Below are positions 1 to 8,424 of a stretch of DNA of 53,136 nucleotides, piece by piece. Numbering within the stretch: the stretch's first letter is position 1; every line of letters starts with the position of its first letter. Under the pieces are notes generated by a model, which was given only the letters and a program-made list of their open reading frames with translations, had not been told where the DNA came from and made no database searches. A program made the translations under genes and the position numbers. Source of the DNA: JAATFY01 sp049276515 (GTDB lineage Bacteria; Pseudomonadota; Alphaproteobacteria; UBA9219); the NCBI GenBank assembly GCA_049276515.1, contig JBASWO010000111.1, positions 1-53,136 of the forward strand. The letters run 5' to 3'.

Positions 1-1311
1 ACCATAAACACCGGGTTTTTCGTACCACATATGTTTCGTTGGGCCTGGCACGCTAAAAGTACCAAAAATCAAATTATGATCTGGCACAACATTGATCAAA
101 CCATCATCGATACTAATTCCTGCTGCAATATTATTTCTAACGGTGACATCACTCGATGGCACCCCAGTTTTGGCGCGCTTAACATTAATAGCCGGCCGCA
201 GATCGCCATCTCCTAATACGGTATTGTTGGCAATAAGGCCGCCATGCAATCCATTCATTGTTATGCCATGGTACGCATTTGTCACAATCACGTTGTTGGT
301 AACCGTTACATTGTACCAGTTACTATCAAAAGCACAGATGCCCTGCAGGCCATTCGGAAACTTTAAGTTTGGATCCGTTTGACGGATAATCGTGTTACTA
401 TCAATAACAATATTCTTTGCTGTGCCATCACATTTCCCATTGGCACAAACAAAGCCCTGCATCGCATCAGGATGATTGCCATCCCCTAAGTCGAGATTGT
501 TTGTGATGCGGTTATGTGTAATCAACATGTTGCTGTTCGTAAAACGCAAACCATCACCACCGATATAATCGATTTTGTTATTGTGAAAGACTAAATTGGG
601 ACCACTCAAATTAGCGCCAAATCGCGTATTGATGATTTTGTTGTTGGTAAGGGATGTACAATTTGTCGTATCCGCGATTGTTATCCCATTGCGCGCGTTG
701 TTCTTCCAATCAATTTGCGACCAGTAATTCACATCATCATGCGATGTAATGTAATTATCTTTGATAATAAGCTGGGTCGCAGGACCAAAAAATCCACCGA
801 CGGCATGCACCATGGATCGCCAATCCGAGGCAAGCTTGATACCCTGAAACCTTAAACCTTCAATCTTCCAACGCGTGGCGCCAGTTAAAAATAACTCACG
901 CAAAACAGGTTGCTGATTAGGGGCAGCCGCAATAGTGATGAAGTCTGTATTAAAACCTTTAAGAGTGACACTACCGTGATCACCCGACATCAATAAGACA
1001 GTATCACCTTCTTTTACTTTTGCCTTCGTGTTGTCCGTAAATTTGTCAGTCGTGTTTGCTACATAGCGTTTGGTAGAGAGTAAGTTAGCATTTGCAACCT
1101 CGGCCAAGGTTCGCCAAGGTTTAGCTGCTGACCCATCACCGGCCATAGAGCCATTAATGGGATCAACATAAAAAATCCTACCTGAATTTATTTTTGGTAC
1201 ATCGCATCCTGGATAGACGATATCCTGGGCCTGTGCTGTTGATGAGATAAGGGCTGCTACAAAAAGCGCCAAAATAACAAAAAAGCGGTGGTGCGTTGGT
1301 GCACTTTGCAT
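1..1311 (-). CDS. Secreted right-handed parallel beta-helix protein (partial, C-terminus outside window)
   Basis: The frame is open from an ATG at 1311 to the window edge, giving 437 codons without a stop, so the C-terminus is missing. A CGGAG ribosome site lies 5 bases before the ATG. Residues 1-28 form a signal peptide ending in STAQAQ. After an opening stretch with VDPINGS and a GDG-SAAKPWRTLAE motif come many short repeats rich in Asn (such as ITNNLDLGDGN and TVTNNVIVTNAYHGI). This is the usual look of pectate-lyase-like or NosD-like beta-helix rungs. Such proteins next to EPS genes are often polysaccharide lyases, epimerases or surface-binding proteins. I see no decisive catalytic signature, so the activity is unknown. 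It lies downstream of the WbaP-like gene on the same strand. Confidence 0.8.
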   Translation of the reverse strand, partial: MQSAPTHHRFFVILALFVAALISSTAQAQDIVYPGCDVPKINSGRIFYVDPINGSMAGDGSAAKPWRTLAEVANANLLSTKRYVANTTDKFTDNTKAKVKEGDTVLLMSGDHGSVTLKGFNTDFITIAAAPNQQPVLRELFLTGATRWKIEGLRFQGIKLASDWRSMVHAVGGFFGPATQLIIKDNYITSHDDVNYWSQIDWKNNARNGITIADTTNCTSLTNNKIINTRFGANLSGPNLVFHNNKIDYIGGDGLRFTNSNMLITHNRITNNLDLGDGNHPDAMQGFVCANGKCDGTAKNIVIDSNTIIRQTDPNLKFPNGLQGICAFDSNWYNVTVTNNVIVTNAYHGITMNGLHGGLIANNTVLGDGDLRPAINVKRAKTGVPSSDVTVRNNIAAGISIDDGLINVVPDHNLIFGTFSVPGPTKHMWYEKPGVYG

Positions 1312-1406
1312 AACGACTCCGTTTGAAATTCTTAGAATAATCTAGCGACTATACGGAGGTATGCTTAACAAACGCCTAATAACTACCTATAGTTGGCAGC
1401 AAATAA

Positions 1407-1426
1407 CTTAAATTTGGCAATTTAAG
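1407..1426. repeat. AT-rich inverted repeat between the WbaP-like and beta-helix genes
   Basis: CTTAAATT and AATTTAAG are perfect 8-base arms around a TGGC loop. No T-run follows on the minus strand, so it is at best a weak terminator or RNA-processing site between the two leftward genes. It could also be a protein-binding site. Confidence 0.35.
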
Positions 1427-1468
1427 GGGTTTAGCGTTGTCCTGCGAGCGCAATCAAACCGTTAGGCC

Positions 1469-3049
1469 TTAGTACGCACCATCACGCCACAGAACTGCCG
1501 GTATTGTTTTGAAAATGATCACAATGTCATTCCAAAGTGACCAATTACGTACGTACCAGCTGTCCATACGCACACGATCAGCATAAGAAACATCATTCCG
1601 ACCACTCACCTGCCACAAACCCGTAATGCCCGGTTGCACGCGATAGTAGAAGGCGATGTCGTAGTTATATTTTTCTGCCTCAGCAACCACTATAGGGCGA
1701 GGACCAACAATACTCATATCACCTTTCAGCACATTGATAATCTGGGGTAGTTCATCAAGACTGGTGCGACGCAAGAGCGCACCGATAGAAGTAACACGAG
1801 GATCCTTACGTAATTTGTGATCACGCTGCCATTCAGCTTTGGCAAGCGGATGTGTCTCAAGATACTTTTTGAGCACTTCATCACTTCTATTGATCATGGA
1901 ACGGAATTTTAAGCAGGAGAATATTTTTCCATTCAGACCAATACGCTTGTGCGTGTAAAAAGCTGAGCCACCATCAAGTTTAACAAGCGCTGCCATGAGT
2001 AGCAGGATTGGGCTTAATACAAGTAGCGCTGTAAGAGATAAAACGATATCAAATGAACGCTTAATAAGACGTGCCGAAGTGCGCTCAAGGCCAACATTCT
2101 GCGCCATCAGCATCACATCATGGCCCAAGAAAGAATAAGGCGTCATACCGACAACCGACATGCTGTGAACAGGCGGCGATACGGTGAAAGGGATTTGCTC
2201 ACGCATGAGTTGCGCAAGCGAAACGCGCGCATTGGCAAAATCTTCGCCATCCAAAGCAATTACGACATGATGAGCACCATGTGAACGGCAGAGATTGCCC
2301 CAGTTATGACCAGCCAACTGAAGACTGCGTGGCAATTCTTTGAGATGTGCAACAATTTCATAGCCCAGGCTGTGCTCATTTTTTAAAACTGCACTTGCCT
2401 GCTCTGCTGTTGGGCCATTGCCAATAATAAGAGTGGGTATTTGCCACACATTATTTTTGCGCAAAAAGCTACGCCACAATGAACGAAATGAAATCATTGC
2501 GAGAATTGAAAAAGCCCAACCTGATAGCAACCAAAGACGCGAAAAATCCGCTTTAGCTACAAACTGCATAAAGCAACCAATCAACATTGTGAAAGCGGCT
2601 GCTTCAGCGATCTTCTTAGCTTCCGTCCAAAACGGCATACGTTGCTGATAATGATTGGTATGTGCAAACCAAATCAGTAGACCGGCACCTAAAAAGAAGA
2701 TTTGCAAAATTGGCATAGAATTGCCTGCAGCACTGCTCAAAGCATAACGCTCAAATAAAATCGCATTAATCTCAGCCGCAAACATCCAAGCAACGGTGAA
2801 GCCAGTGATAAGAGCAAGAGTATCAGTAATGAGGAAGGTACGTAAAAAACCATCAACAGTTTGACGTTTTTCTACAGCGTCATTATTCGCTGGAATATGT
2901 AGGGCTTCAGGTTTGTAGCCTTGAATTTCACGTAAGAGGCCATTGAGGCGTCGTTCAGCTTGATTGAAGAAGGTCGTGGGATAACGCGCTTCTGCAACTT
3001 TTTCAGTCTTCAATTTCTTGGCGAGGGAATCTTGACTTGGTGTTACCAT
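1469..3049 (-). CDS. Polyprenyl-phosphate sugar phosphotransferase, WbaP/WcaJ-like (initiating transferase of EPS)
   Basis: This enzyme is predicted to start the repeat unit by moving a sugar-1-phosphate, probably galactose or glucose, to undecaprenyl phosphate at the inner membrane. The 526-residue protein has the large WbaP/WcaJ layout: N-terminal membrane helices (about 65-190), a central Rossmann-like CoA-binding-type segment (from about 203, LIIGNGPTAEQ), a further membrane segment at about 330-357, and the C-terminal catalytic domain with KFRSM, LDELPQ and SIVGPRP motifs (about 380-452) and the end motif PGITGLWQVSGR. The start at 3049 is chosen because AGGAGG lies just upstream; a frame-extending codon at 3070 lacks such a site. 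The upstream region carries an operator-like inverted repeat. It fills the role of ExoY in succinoglycan loci but is the longer family member. The sugar specificity is an inference. Confidence 0.9.
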   Translation of the reverse strand: MVTPSQDSLAKKLKTEKVAEARYPTTFFNQAERRLNGLLREIQGYKPEALHIPANNDAVEKRQTVDGFLRTFLITDTLALITGFTVAWMFAAEINAILFERYALSSAAGNSMPILQIFFLGAGLLIWFAHTNHYQQRMPFWTEAKKIAEAAAFTMLIGCFMQFVAKADFSRLWLLSGWAFSILAMISFRSLWRSFLRKNNVWQIPTLIIGNGPTAEQASAVLKNEHSLGYEIVAHLKELPRSLQLAGHNWGNLCRSHGAHHVVIALDGEDFANARVSLAQLMREQIPFTVSPPVHSMSVVGMTPYSFLGHDVMLMAQNVGLERTSARLIKRSFDIVLSLTALLVLSPILLLMAALVKLDGGSAFYTHKRIGLNGKIFSCLKFRSMINRSDEVLKKYLETHPLAKAEWQRDHKLRKDPRVTSIGALLRRTSLDELPQIINVLKGDMSIVGPRPIVVAEAEKYNYDIAFYYRVQPGITGLWQVSGRNDVSYADRVRMDSWYVRNWSLWNDIVIIFKTIPAVLWRDGAY

Positions 3050-3113
3050 TTTAAAATCCTCCTTCCCCAATCAAATCGAAAACGAAACAATATACTGCGG
3101 TGCAGCAATCAGC

Positions 3114-3138
3114 GTGTGTATACTACAAATATGCACAC
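3114..3138. promoter_or_regulatory. Operator-like inverted repeat upstream of the WbaP-like gene
   Basis: GTGTGTATA and TATGCACAC flank a 7-base spacer and match as inverted arms at 8 of 9 positions. The site is 65 bases upstream of the ATG at 3049, where a regulator could act. A related element, with GTGCA/TGCAC arms, lies upstream of the VPLPA gene near 30005. Function is not shown by sequence alone. Confidence 0.35.
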
Positions 3139-3248
3139 ATTGTATCGGTTTTTTTGGGCGAAAAATCAAGGGTTACGAATTGATTTCATTAGAAAATTTT
3201 CTTGTATAAATTAACTATAACGAATGCGGAATTTGTTAAAAAAAATTC

Positions 3249-3677
3249 TTAATTTTTACAGCCGGTAATTTTCTTACAGTTTTTATAAGCTAAAGGCTGA
3301 GTTGAAGTGTCAGGACACCGCTCATTACACAACCTGTAGTGCATGCCATTACGCAAGCATTCAGCCACACATTTGTAATCTCTACGGGGATTTTGATGAA
3401 CTGTAGATTGCTTTAAAACAACCTGATTGCCGAGCGGCACCGCTTCTTCCAACACCTTATGCTTCGTAATGACATTGGTCGATTTTGAAATATAAGCTGA
3501 ATTCACTTGGTTTTGTTGCAAAGGCCTACTGTAGCTGCAGGGCTCCATACATTGGTACGGCGTTTTACCCTGCGCAGTACAAGACTGAAGACAACGGTAG
3601 TCAGTATCAGCTTGTGCAAGAAGTGGCATCGTTAGAAACATGCCAAGACATATCAAAAACTTTGCACCTAACTTCAT
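3249..3677 (-). CDS. Small secreted cysteine-rich protein with two CX3C-X9-CX3C hairpin motifs
   Basis: I do not recognise this 142-residue protein. Residues 1-23 are a clear signal peptide (hydrophobic core, end LLAQA). The mature part holds two copies of the same spacing, C-x3-C-x9-C-x3-C: CLQSCTAQGKTPYQCMEPC near residue 29 and CVAECLRNGMHYRLCNERC near residue 103, plus two more Cys near the end. This spacing suits two antiparallel helices pinned by two disulfides, as in alpha-hairpinins or small Tim proteins, so an oxidised periplasmic or extracellular protein is likely. The start overlaps the stop of the ATPase gene by four bases (ATGA), pointing to coupled translation and a shared role in the EPS/exosortase locus. 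Confidence 0.75.
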   Translation of the reverse strand: MKLGAKFLICLGMFLTMPLLAQADTDYRCLQSCTAQGKTPYQCMEPCSYSRPLQQNQVNSAYISKSTNVITKHKVLEEAVPLGNQVVLKQSTVHQNPRRDYKCVAECLRNGMHYRLCNERCPDTSTQPLAYKNCKKITGCKN

Positions 3678-4579
3678 ACAGTTTCAGTTTCTTTGATTTG
3701 TTGCATGATGCTTTTGAGTTGATTTAAAAGTTTTGGCGCCGTCCAGTCCTGCGTCAAACCTTGGAAGGCACTCAGACCCGTACTATTGCGATCCGCAACA
3801 ACTTCAGCAACCGTTTTATAATCAACAGTCTTTTTATCTTCAGAAAAGGCATACATGAGAGCCTGATCACAAAGCAGATTTATCAAACGCGGCACACCAC
3901 CTGTGAAGAAATAAACTGCGGCACACGCTGCATCATTAAACAAAGCTGGCGCTCCACCAACAACGCCTAAACGATGGCGAATGTAACAAGCTGTTTCACC
4001 TGCCGTCATAGGATCCAAATGGCAATGAACAGCAATACGTTGAACAAATTGACGTAGATCTGGGCGCTTTAAAGTATCCAAAAGTTCGGGCTGACCAACC
4101 AGGATGATTTGCAGCAATTGATCTTTCTCATTATTGACGTTTGAGAGCATGCGCAATTCTTCAAGCATGTCTGCTTTCAAATTTTGTGCTTCATCTAGGA
4201 TCAAAACAGTGCGCTTGCCGCATGAATATTGATGCAGCAAAAACTCAATGAAAGCGTTATAAAGCGTGACAGGATCTTGATCAGCTGTCTGAATTTCAAA
4301 AGCTGTTGCTACCCAACCCAACAAACGGCCAAGCGACACGCTGGAATTGGTGATTACGCCAACAGTGACTTCAGGTCCTGCGCTTTTGAGGTAACGGCGA
4401 ATAACTGTGGTTTTACCAGCGCCTATTTCGCCCGTAATGACCATAAATCCGGCTTGCGTCATAATGCCATATTCAAGCAAATTGACAGCGCGGCGGTGGC
4501 GGCGGCTCAAGAAAAGGAAATCGGCATCCGGTAAAAGCGAAAATGGCTTTCCGGTTAGCCCATAAAAACTCTCATACAT
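3674..4579 (-). CDS. ExeA-like AAA ATPase of EPS/exosortase loci
   Basis: The 301-residue protein starts with the family-typical MYESFYGLTGKPFSLLPD. It has a Walker A motif GEIGAGKTT (50-58), a Walker B motif LILDEAQ (about 127-132) and the LVGQPEL motif near 160. These place it with the ExeA/GspA-type ATPases, and most closely with the subfamily known from PEP-CTERM/exosortase EPS loci. The substrate is unknown; it may drive assembly or secretion of the EPS machinery. No membrane partner like ExeB is visible. It is the first gene of the leftward pair with the cysteine-rich protein and is divergent from the Wza-like gene. The usual C-terminal peptidoglycan-binding domain of ExeA is absent. 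Confidence 0.85.
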   Translation of the reverse strand: MYESFYGLTGKPFSLLPDADFLFLSRRHRRAVNLLEYGIMTQAGFMVITGEIGAGKTTVIRRYLKSAGPEVTVGVITNSSVSLGRLLGWVATAFEIQTADQDPVTLYNAFIEFLLHQYSCGKRTVLILDEAQNLKADMLEELRMLSNVNNEKDQLLQIILVGQPELLDTLKRPDLRQFVQRIAVHCHLDPMTAGETACYIRHRLGVVGGAPALFNDAACAAVYFFTGGVPRLINLLCDQALMYAFSEDKKTVDYKTVAEVVADRNSTGLSAFQGLTQDWTAPKLLNQLKSIMQQIKETETV

Positions 4580-4782
4580 GCTTTTTAATTCCTCTCGCTC
4601 ACTGCAATTAGAGCGGACCCATTAAATATCATAATTCCGGACGGTTTTGGTCATAAATAACCGATGCTTTTCTTCACACTGTGTTGTATTTATCTGGCGA
4701 GGAATTCTTTTGTTTTCAATATCTTGGCTTTAATTTTAATGCTAAAAAGCCGAAAACCCTTTGCAACTATTAAGAATAAAAG

Positions 4783-4811
4783 CTTTCCATATTACGCCCG
4801 CTAACTATAAT
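4783..4811 (+). promoter_or_regulatory. Candidate promoter of the rightward EPS operon
   Basis: A perfect TATAAT -10 element occupies 4806-4811, about 30 bases before the export-protein ATG. The region 17 bases upstream (CTTTCC) is a poor -35 match, so an activator may be needed. The 263-base space between the divergent ATPase and export genes holds no gene. Confidence 0.45.
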
Positions 4812-4842
4812 TCGCCCCCTATCCCAGGCCATGAGGACTCCC

Positions 4843-5418
4843 ATGAAGAAAATTACGCAATTCCTTGTTTTTACACTGATCTTGATTGCGGCATCTTCAC
4901 CGGCATTGGCAGCTAAAGGCAAAGCTTACAAAATTCGCCCTGGCGACGTTTTACAAATTACGGTTTGGAAAGAAGACGCCCTTGATCAAGAAGTTGTTGT
5001 TCTCCCCGATGGCAGCATCACCTTCCCTCTTATCGGCACACTTGATGTTGAAGACCACACCCCAAGCCAAGTTCAGAACATCATCAAGGGAAATCTCAAA
5101 GATTATGTTCCCGATGCATCCGTAGCCGTCGCCGTTAAAGCCAATCTTGGTCACAGCGTCAATGTTATCGGCCAAGTTGCTAAACCTGGTGAGTTTGTCA
5201 TGAACCGTCAATTAAGTGTAATGCAGGCGCTTAGCCAGGCCGGCGGCTTAACGCCATTCGCCAGCGAAGGACGCATTATTGTTTTGCGTCGTGAAGAGGG
5301 CAAGGAAGTGGCTATTCATGTGCCATACGACGACATTATCGATGGGGATTCACTCGATCAAAATCTGTCATTGCTTCCCGGTGACGTAGTCGTTGTACCA
5401 ACAGCCAGCCTTTTTTAA
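4843..5418 (+). CDS. Polysaccharide export protein, Wza/OtnA-like (Poly_export + SLBB)
   Basis: This 191-residue protein is predicted to form part of the EPS export channel. A signal peptide (about 1-23, ending SSPALAA) is followed by the Poly_export domain starting YKIRPGDVLQITVWKE, with LPDGSITFPLIG, and an SLBB domain from NVIGQVAKPGEF, ending LLPGDVVVVP. I see no lipobox, unlike classical Wza, and the protein is about half its length, as is usual for the exosortase-linked and GumB-like versions. The start at 4843 is preferred to the in-frame ATG at 4831 because GAGG sits 7 bases before it. It is the first gene of the rightward operon. Confidence 0.9.
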   Translation: MKKITQFLVFTLILIAASSPALAAKGKAYKIRPGDVLQITVWKEDALDQEVVVLPDGSITFPLIGTLDVEDHTPSQVQNIIKGNLKDYVPDASVAVAVKANLGHSVNVIGQVAKPGEFVMNRQLSVMQALSQAGGLTPFASEGRIIVLRREEGKEVAIHVPYDDIIDGDSLDQNLSLLPGDVVVVPTASLF

Positions 5419-5421
5419 TCC

Positions 5422-6630
5422 ATGGTTCATATGCCGGCTCTCCTGATGCCGAAAAAGTGGCCAAGACTACACGGTATGCTATTGGTAATAAGCATGCTGG
5501 TTAGCGGCCATGCGTCTGCACAAAACACAACAACAAACCCCCTTACTTTGCAGAGTGACTCATACCTGCAAGCCATAGGCACACAATCATTCACCTATGA
5601 CACCAACCCTCTTATGCTCACGAATGGCGCCAAAACACTTTATGGTTCTGTTACAGCTCCAGAATTGGTTTTGATTAATACAACGCCGACATCGCAGCTG
5701 ACGCTTGATGGTGTTGTGCAAAAGAATGTTTTCAACCAATCTGAGTTTGACTCAACAGATTTGCATTCGAAGATTTTGTTCAATACAAAAAATGAACGCT
5801 GGAGTGCCGATCTCAAACAAACGATTGATTATGACACTACTCGCACCAGTGAGTTTTCAAATTATGGCTTCACCACTGCGCCAGTTCGCCATATAGGTAT
5901 CAACGTCTCACCAACCATTGGTTTTAAGCCAACGGCAACTGACACAATATCCCTACCCGCTTCTTTGACGACATCACATTATGAAAGGCGTGTTTTTACT
6001 GACTTTACCGTTATGTCAGTCGCACCAAACCTCAAACACGAGTTTGACCCCAATAACACTGGAGTTTTTACACTCAAGGCTCAACGCTATAGAGCAACAA
6101 CCGGCCTTCGCAATATTGTTGATAGCGTAGGCCCAAGTATTGGCTGGATCAGAACTATATCACCGCTTTTTAGCATTAACGGTAACATCGGCATCCAACA
6201 GTCTAGGCAGTTCGGCGCTGTCGCATCACGTCCTTGGGAATTACAATATACGTTTGATGGCGGACTTAATTATGAAGATTTGCAAGACCGCATTCAATTT
6301 ACTGCTCGTCGCGCTAATTATGCTTTTGGCAACGGCACTGAGTCCCTTCTCACCAGCTTTGGTGTGAGCGACACACATAAAATCAATCCGCGTCTTTCCG
6401 TCAATTTTGGACTGAACTACCAAACTGCTGACTATCAAGCACAAACAACTGGCAGCTTAGAAACTAGAATGGGCGGCAATGGTGGCATTACTTACTTAGT
6501 TACACCCCATCTTGATCTGACAAGTACTTTTCAATATCGCCGGGAAACTTTGACGAATATATCGCAGACTGCTGATAGCAGCATCATTACAATTGGCATC
6601 GTATTTCATCCGCAAGCCTGGGATTTATAA
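5422..6630 (+). CDS. Outer-membrane beta-barrel protein of the EPS export system
   Basis: The 402-residue protein has a signal peptide (end HASAQ, about residue 34). After it come many alternating amphipathic strands with aromatic ends, such as ERWSADLKQTIDYD and LSVNFGLNYQTADYQ. The final strand ends in W-D-L after IITIGIVFHP, as expected for an outer-membrane barrel. Barrels of this size (BBP2-like or PEP-CTERM-associated outer-membrane type) commonly sit between the export lipoprotein and the Wzz-like gene. A role in EPS passage or anchoring is inferred from position. Its stop and the next start share one base (TAATG), so translation is coupled. Sequence is less conserved than its neighbours, so family assignment is moderate. 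Confidence 0.75.
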   Translation: MVHMPALLMPKKWPRLHGMLLVISMLVSGHASAQNTTTNPLTLQSDSYLQAIGTQSFTYDTNPLMLTNGAKTLYGSVTAPELVLINTTPTSQLTLDGVVQKNVFNQSEFDSTDLHSKILFNTKNERWSADLKQTIDYDTTRTSEFSNYGFTTAPVRHIGINVSPTIGFKPTATDTISLPASLTTSHYERRVFTDFTVMSVAPNLKHEFDPNNTGVFTLKAQRYRATTGLRNIVDSVGPSIGWIRTISPLFSINGNIGIQQSRQFGAVASRPWELQYTFDGGLNYEDLQDRIQFTARRANYAFGNGTESLLTSFGVSDTHKINPRLSVNFGLNYQTADYQAQTTGSLETRMGGNGGITYLVTPHLDLTSTFQYRRETLTNISQTADSSIITIGIVFHPQAWDL

Positions 6631-8411
6631 TGGAAGAGCTTTCACTAGCAGACTATTTGGCGATCTTTAAACGCCGGAAAAATTATTTCCTTATAACTTT
6701 TACTGTGTTGTTTTTAGCAGCAGTAATTTTTGCTTTATCCTGGTCTAACTACCGCTCGACAGCCACAGTAGAGATTGCGCAGCCACAGGTGGCGGCTGAC
6801 ATGACGACACCGATCGGCATGAACTCCAGCAGCAACATGTCTGAATCTTTAGCCGACTTACGCATCAGCAAAATCAAACAAAAAATTACCTCGCCTGGCA
6901 CTTTAGTTGAAATCATCACAAAGTTTAATCTCTACCCTGATGATAGAAAGTCTGATCCTATGGCAAGTATCGCCAAGGATATGGCAAGTAAAATTAGACT
7001 TAATCTTGTGAGCAGCACGGTTGCAAATCCAGCTGCAACTCAAAAAGTATCTGTCGATCAATTGTCTGCCATCGCCTTCATGCTGAGCTTTGACTACAGC
7101 GATCCACAAACTGCACAACAGGTTACCAATGAGCTTGTCACACGTTTCTTAGATGAAGATTTAAAAGAACGTCACGAACAAGCTGAGGCCACATCTGAAT
7201 TCATAGGCAAACAAATCGCCATCATGGAAACCCAGATGGTGGAGCAAGAAAAGAAGATTGCCGAGTTCCAAAGTGAGCATGGCATCTCAAAGCCTGAAGT
7301 TCTTATGTTTAATCAGCAGGCCGCAGCAAACACCTCTGTCAATCTACAGAGCCTTGAAAGCCAATTGACATCCAATCTAGGTACGCAAGGTTCATTACGC
7401 GCCCAATTAGCCGTTGTTGAGCCCTATTCACGCGTTCTTGCTGATGGCCAAGTCCTCACCACCCCCGCGACACAATTGAAAGCTCTTGAAGCACAATACA
7501 CAACGCTCACCGCCCAGTATGGCGAGCGCCATCCTGACGTTGTAAAAGTTAAGCGCCAAATCGAAGCCTTACGCTCGCAAGCCTACAAAGGAGATGGCGG
7601 ACAAGATACAGGCGCTCTTAAAGCTCAAATTGAAGATGTAAAAACAAATTTAGAAGCTGCAGAAAGCACTCTTGGTGAAGACCACCCCGATGTTGCAGCT
7701 TTAAAACGCCAATTGAAGAAACTTGAAAATGAATTGAAGGCCGGCGGCGAAACAACATCCGACAATGGAATTAAGCAAGATGCTGATAACCCTGCTTATT
7801 TGTCTCTCGTTGCCCAATTACGAGCAACACAAGAGCAATACAAAGCACTTTCTGCTCAACGCGAAGCTCTGGTAGCTCAACAAACAAAGTATCAAGAAGC
7901 GGTCAATCAGAATCCCACGCTTGAACAGCAAATGGCAGCATTAGCTCGTGACTATGATAATGCTCAATTGCGTTACCGCGAACTTAAAGCAAAGAAGATG
8001 GCAGCAGATATGGATCAACAAATGATCCAAGATCGTAAAGGTCAACGTCTTGTTGTTATTAACCCGCCTGAGTTGCCCTTAAAGACCCAGCCATCACGCT
8101 TACTCATTATTTTGGCCGGATTTATTATGGCTTTTGTCGGCGGTCTTGGCATGGTGATTATTGTACAAACTACCAATCAAAGCGTTATGGGACCACATCA
8201 CCTTGCGGCGCTTGTTGGTGTGCCGCCGCTAGTGGTTATCCCCCACATCTACACGGACCGTGAAAAAGAAAAAGATCCAACACGCCTCATTAGCGTGCAA
8301 TCAGTAACCGCGGTTTGCGTTTTACTAGTCATCGCCTTTATTTTATTTGGTTTGGTTCTTCTTCCGCTTGGTATGTTGTGGAGTTTCCTGACCAATCTTG
8401 CCGGCTTTTAA
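6630..8411 (+). CDS. Polysaccharide chain-length determinant, Wzz/GumC/ExoP N-domain type
   Basis: This 593-residue inner-membrane protein is predicted to set EPS chain length and to contact the export channel. It has an N-terminal Wzz domain with a membrane helix at about 18-35, a long periplasmic coiled coil, and a C-terminal Pro-rich segment NPPELPLKTQPSR followed by a helix at about 490-510. A second hydrophobic segment (about 558-585) lies close to the C-terminus. The coiled coil contains the GumC-type GERHPDV motif, and a second similar copy (GEDHPDV) about 60 residues later, suggesting an internal duplication. The kinase domain fused in ExoP is absent here and is encoded by the next gene. 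Confidence 0.9.
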   Translation: MEELSLADYLAIFKRRKNYFLITFTVLFLAAVIFALSWSNYRSTATVEIAQPQVAADMTTPIGMNSSSNMSESLADLRISKIKQKITSPGTLVEIITKFNLYPDDRKSDPMASIAKDMASKIRLNLVSSTVANPAATQKVSVDQLSAIAFMLSFDYSDPQTAQQVTNELVTRFLDEDLKERHEQAEATSEFIGKQIAIMETQMVEQEKKIAEFQSEHGISKPEVLMFNQQAAANTSVNLQSLESQLTSNLGTQGSLRAQLAVVEPYSRVLADGQVLTTPATQLKALEAQYTTLTAQYGERHPDVVKVKRQIEALRSQAYKGDGGQDTGALKAQIEDVKTNLEAAESTLGEDHPDVAALKRQLKKLENELKAGGETTSDNGIKQDADNPAYLSLVAQLRATQEQYKALSAQREALVAQQTKYQEAVNQNPTLEQQMAALARDYDNAQLRYRELKAKKMAADMDQQMIQDRKGQRLVVINPPELPLKTQPSRLLIILAGFIMAFVGGLGMVIIVQTTNQSVMGPHHLAALVGVPPLVVIPHIYTDREKEKDPTRLISVQSVTAVCVLLVIAFILFGLVLLPLGMLWSFLTNLAGF

Positions 8412-8424
8412 GGAGTAAGTAAGC

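Noticed and set aside
92..382. Rightward open frame of 96 codons at the left end
   Set aside because: It lies antisense to the beta-helix gene, which has a signal peptide, good ribosome site and 437 codons; the frame has no ribosome site or motif.
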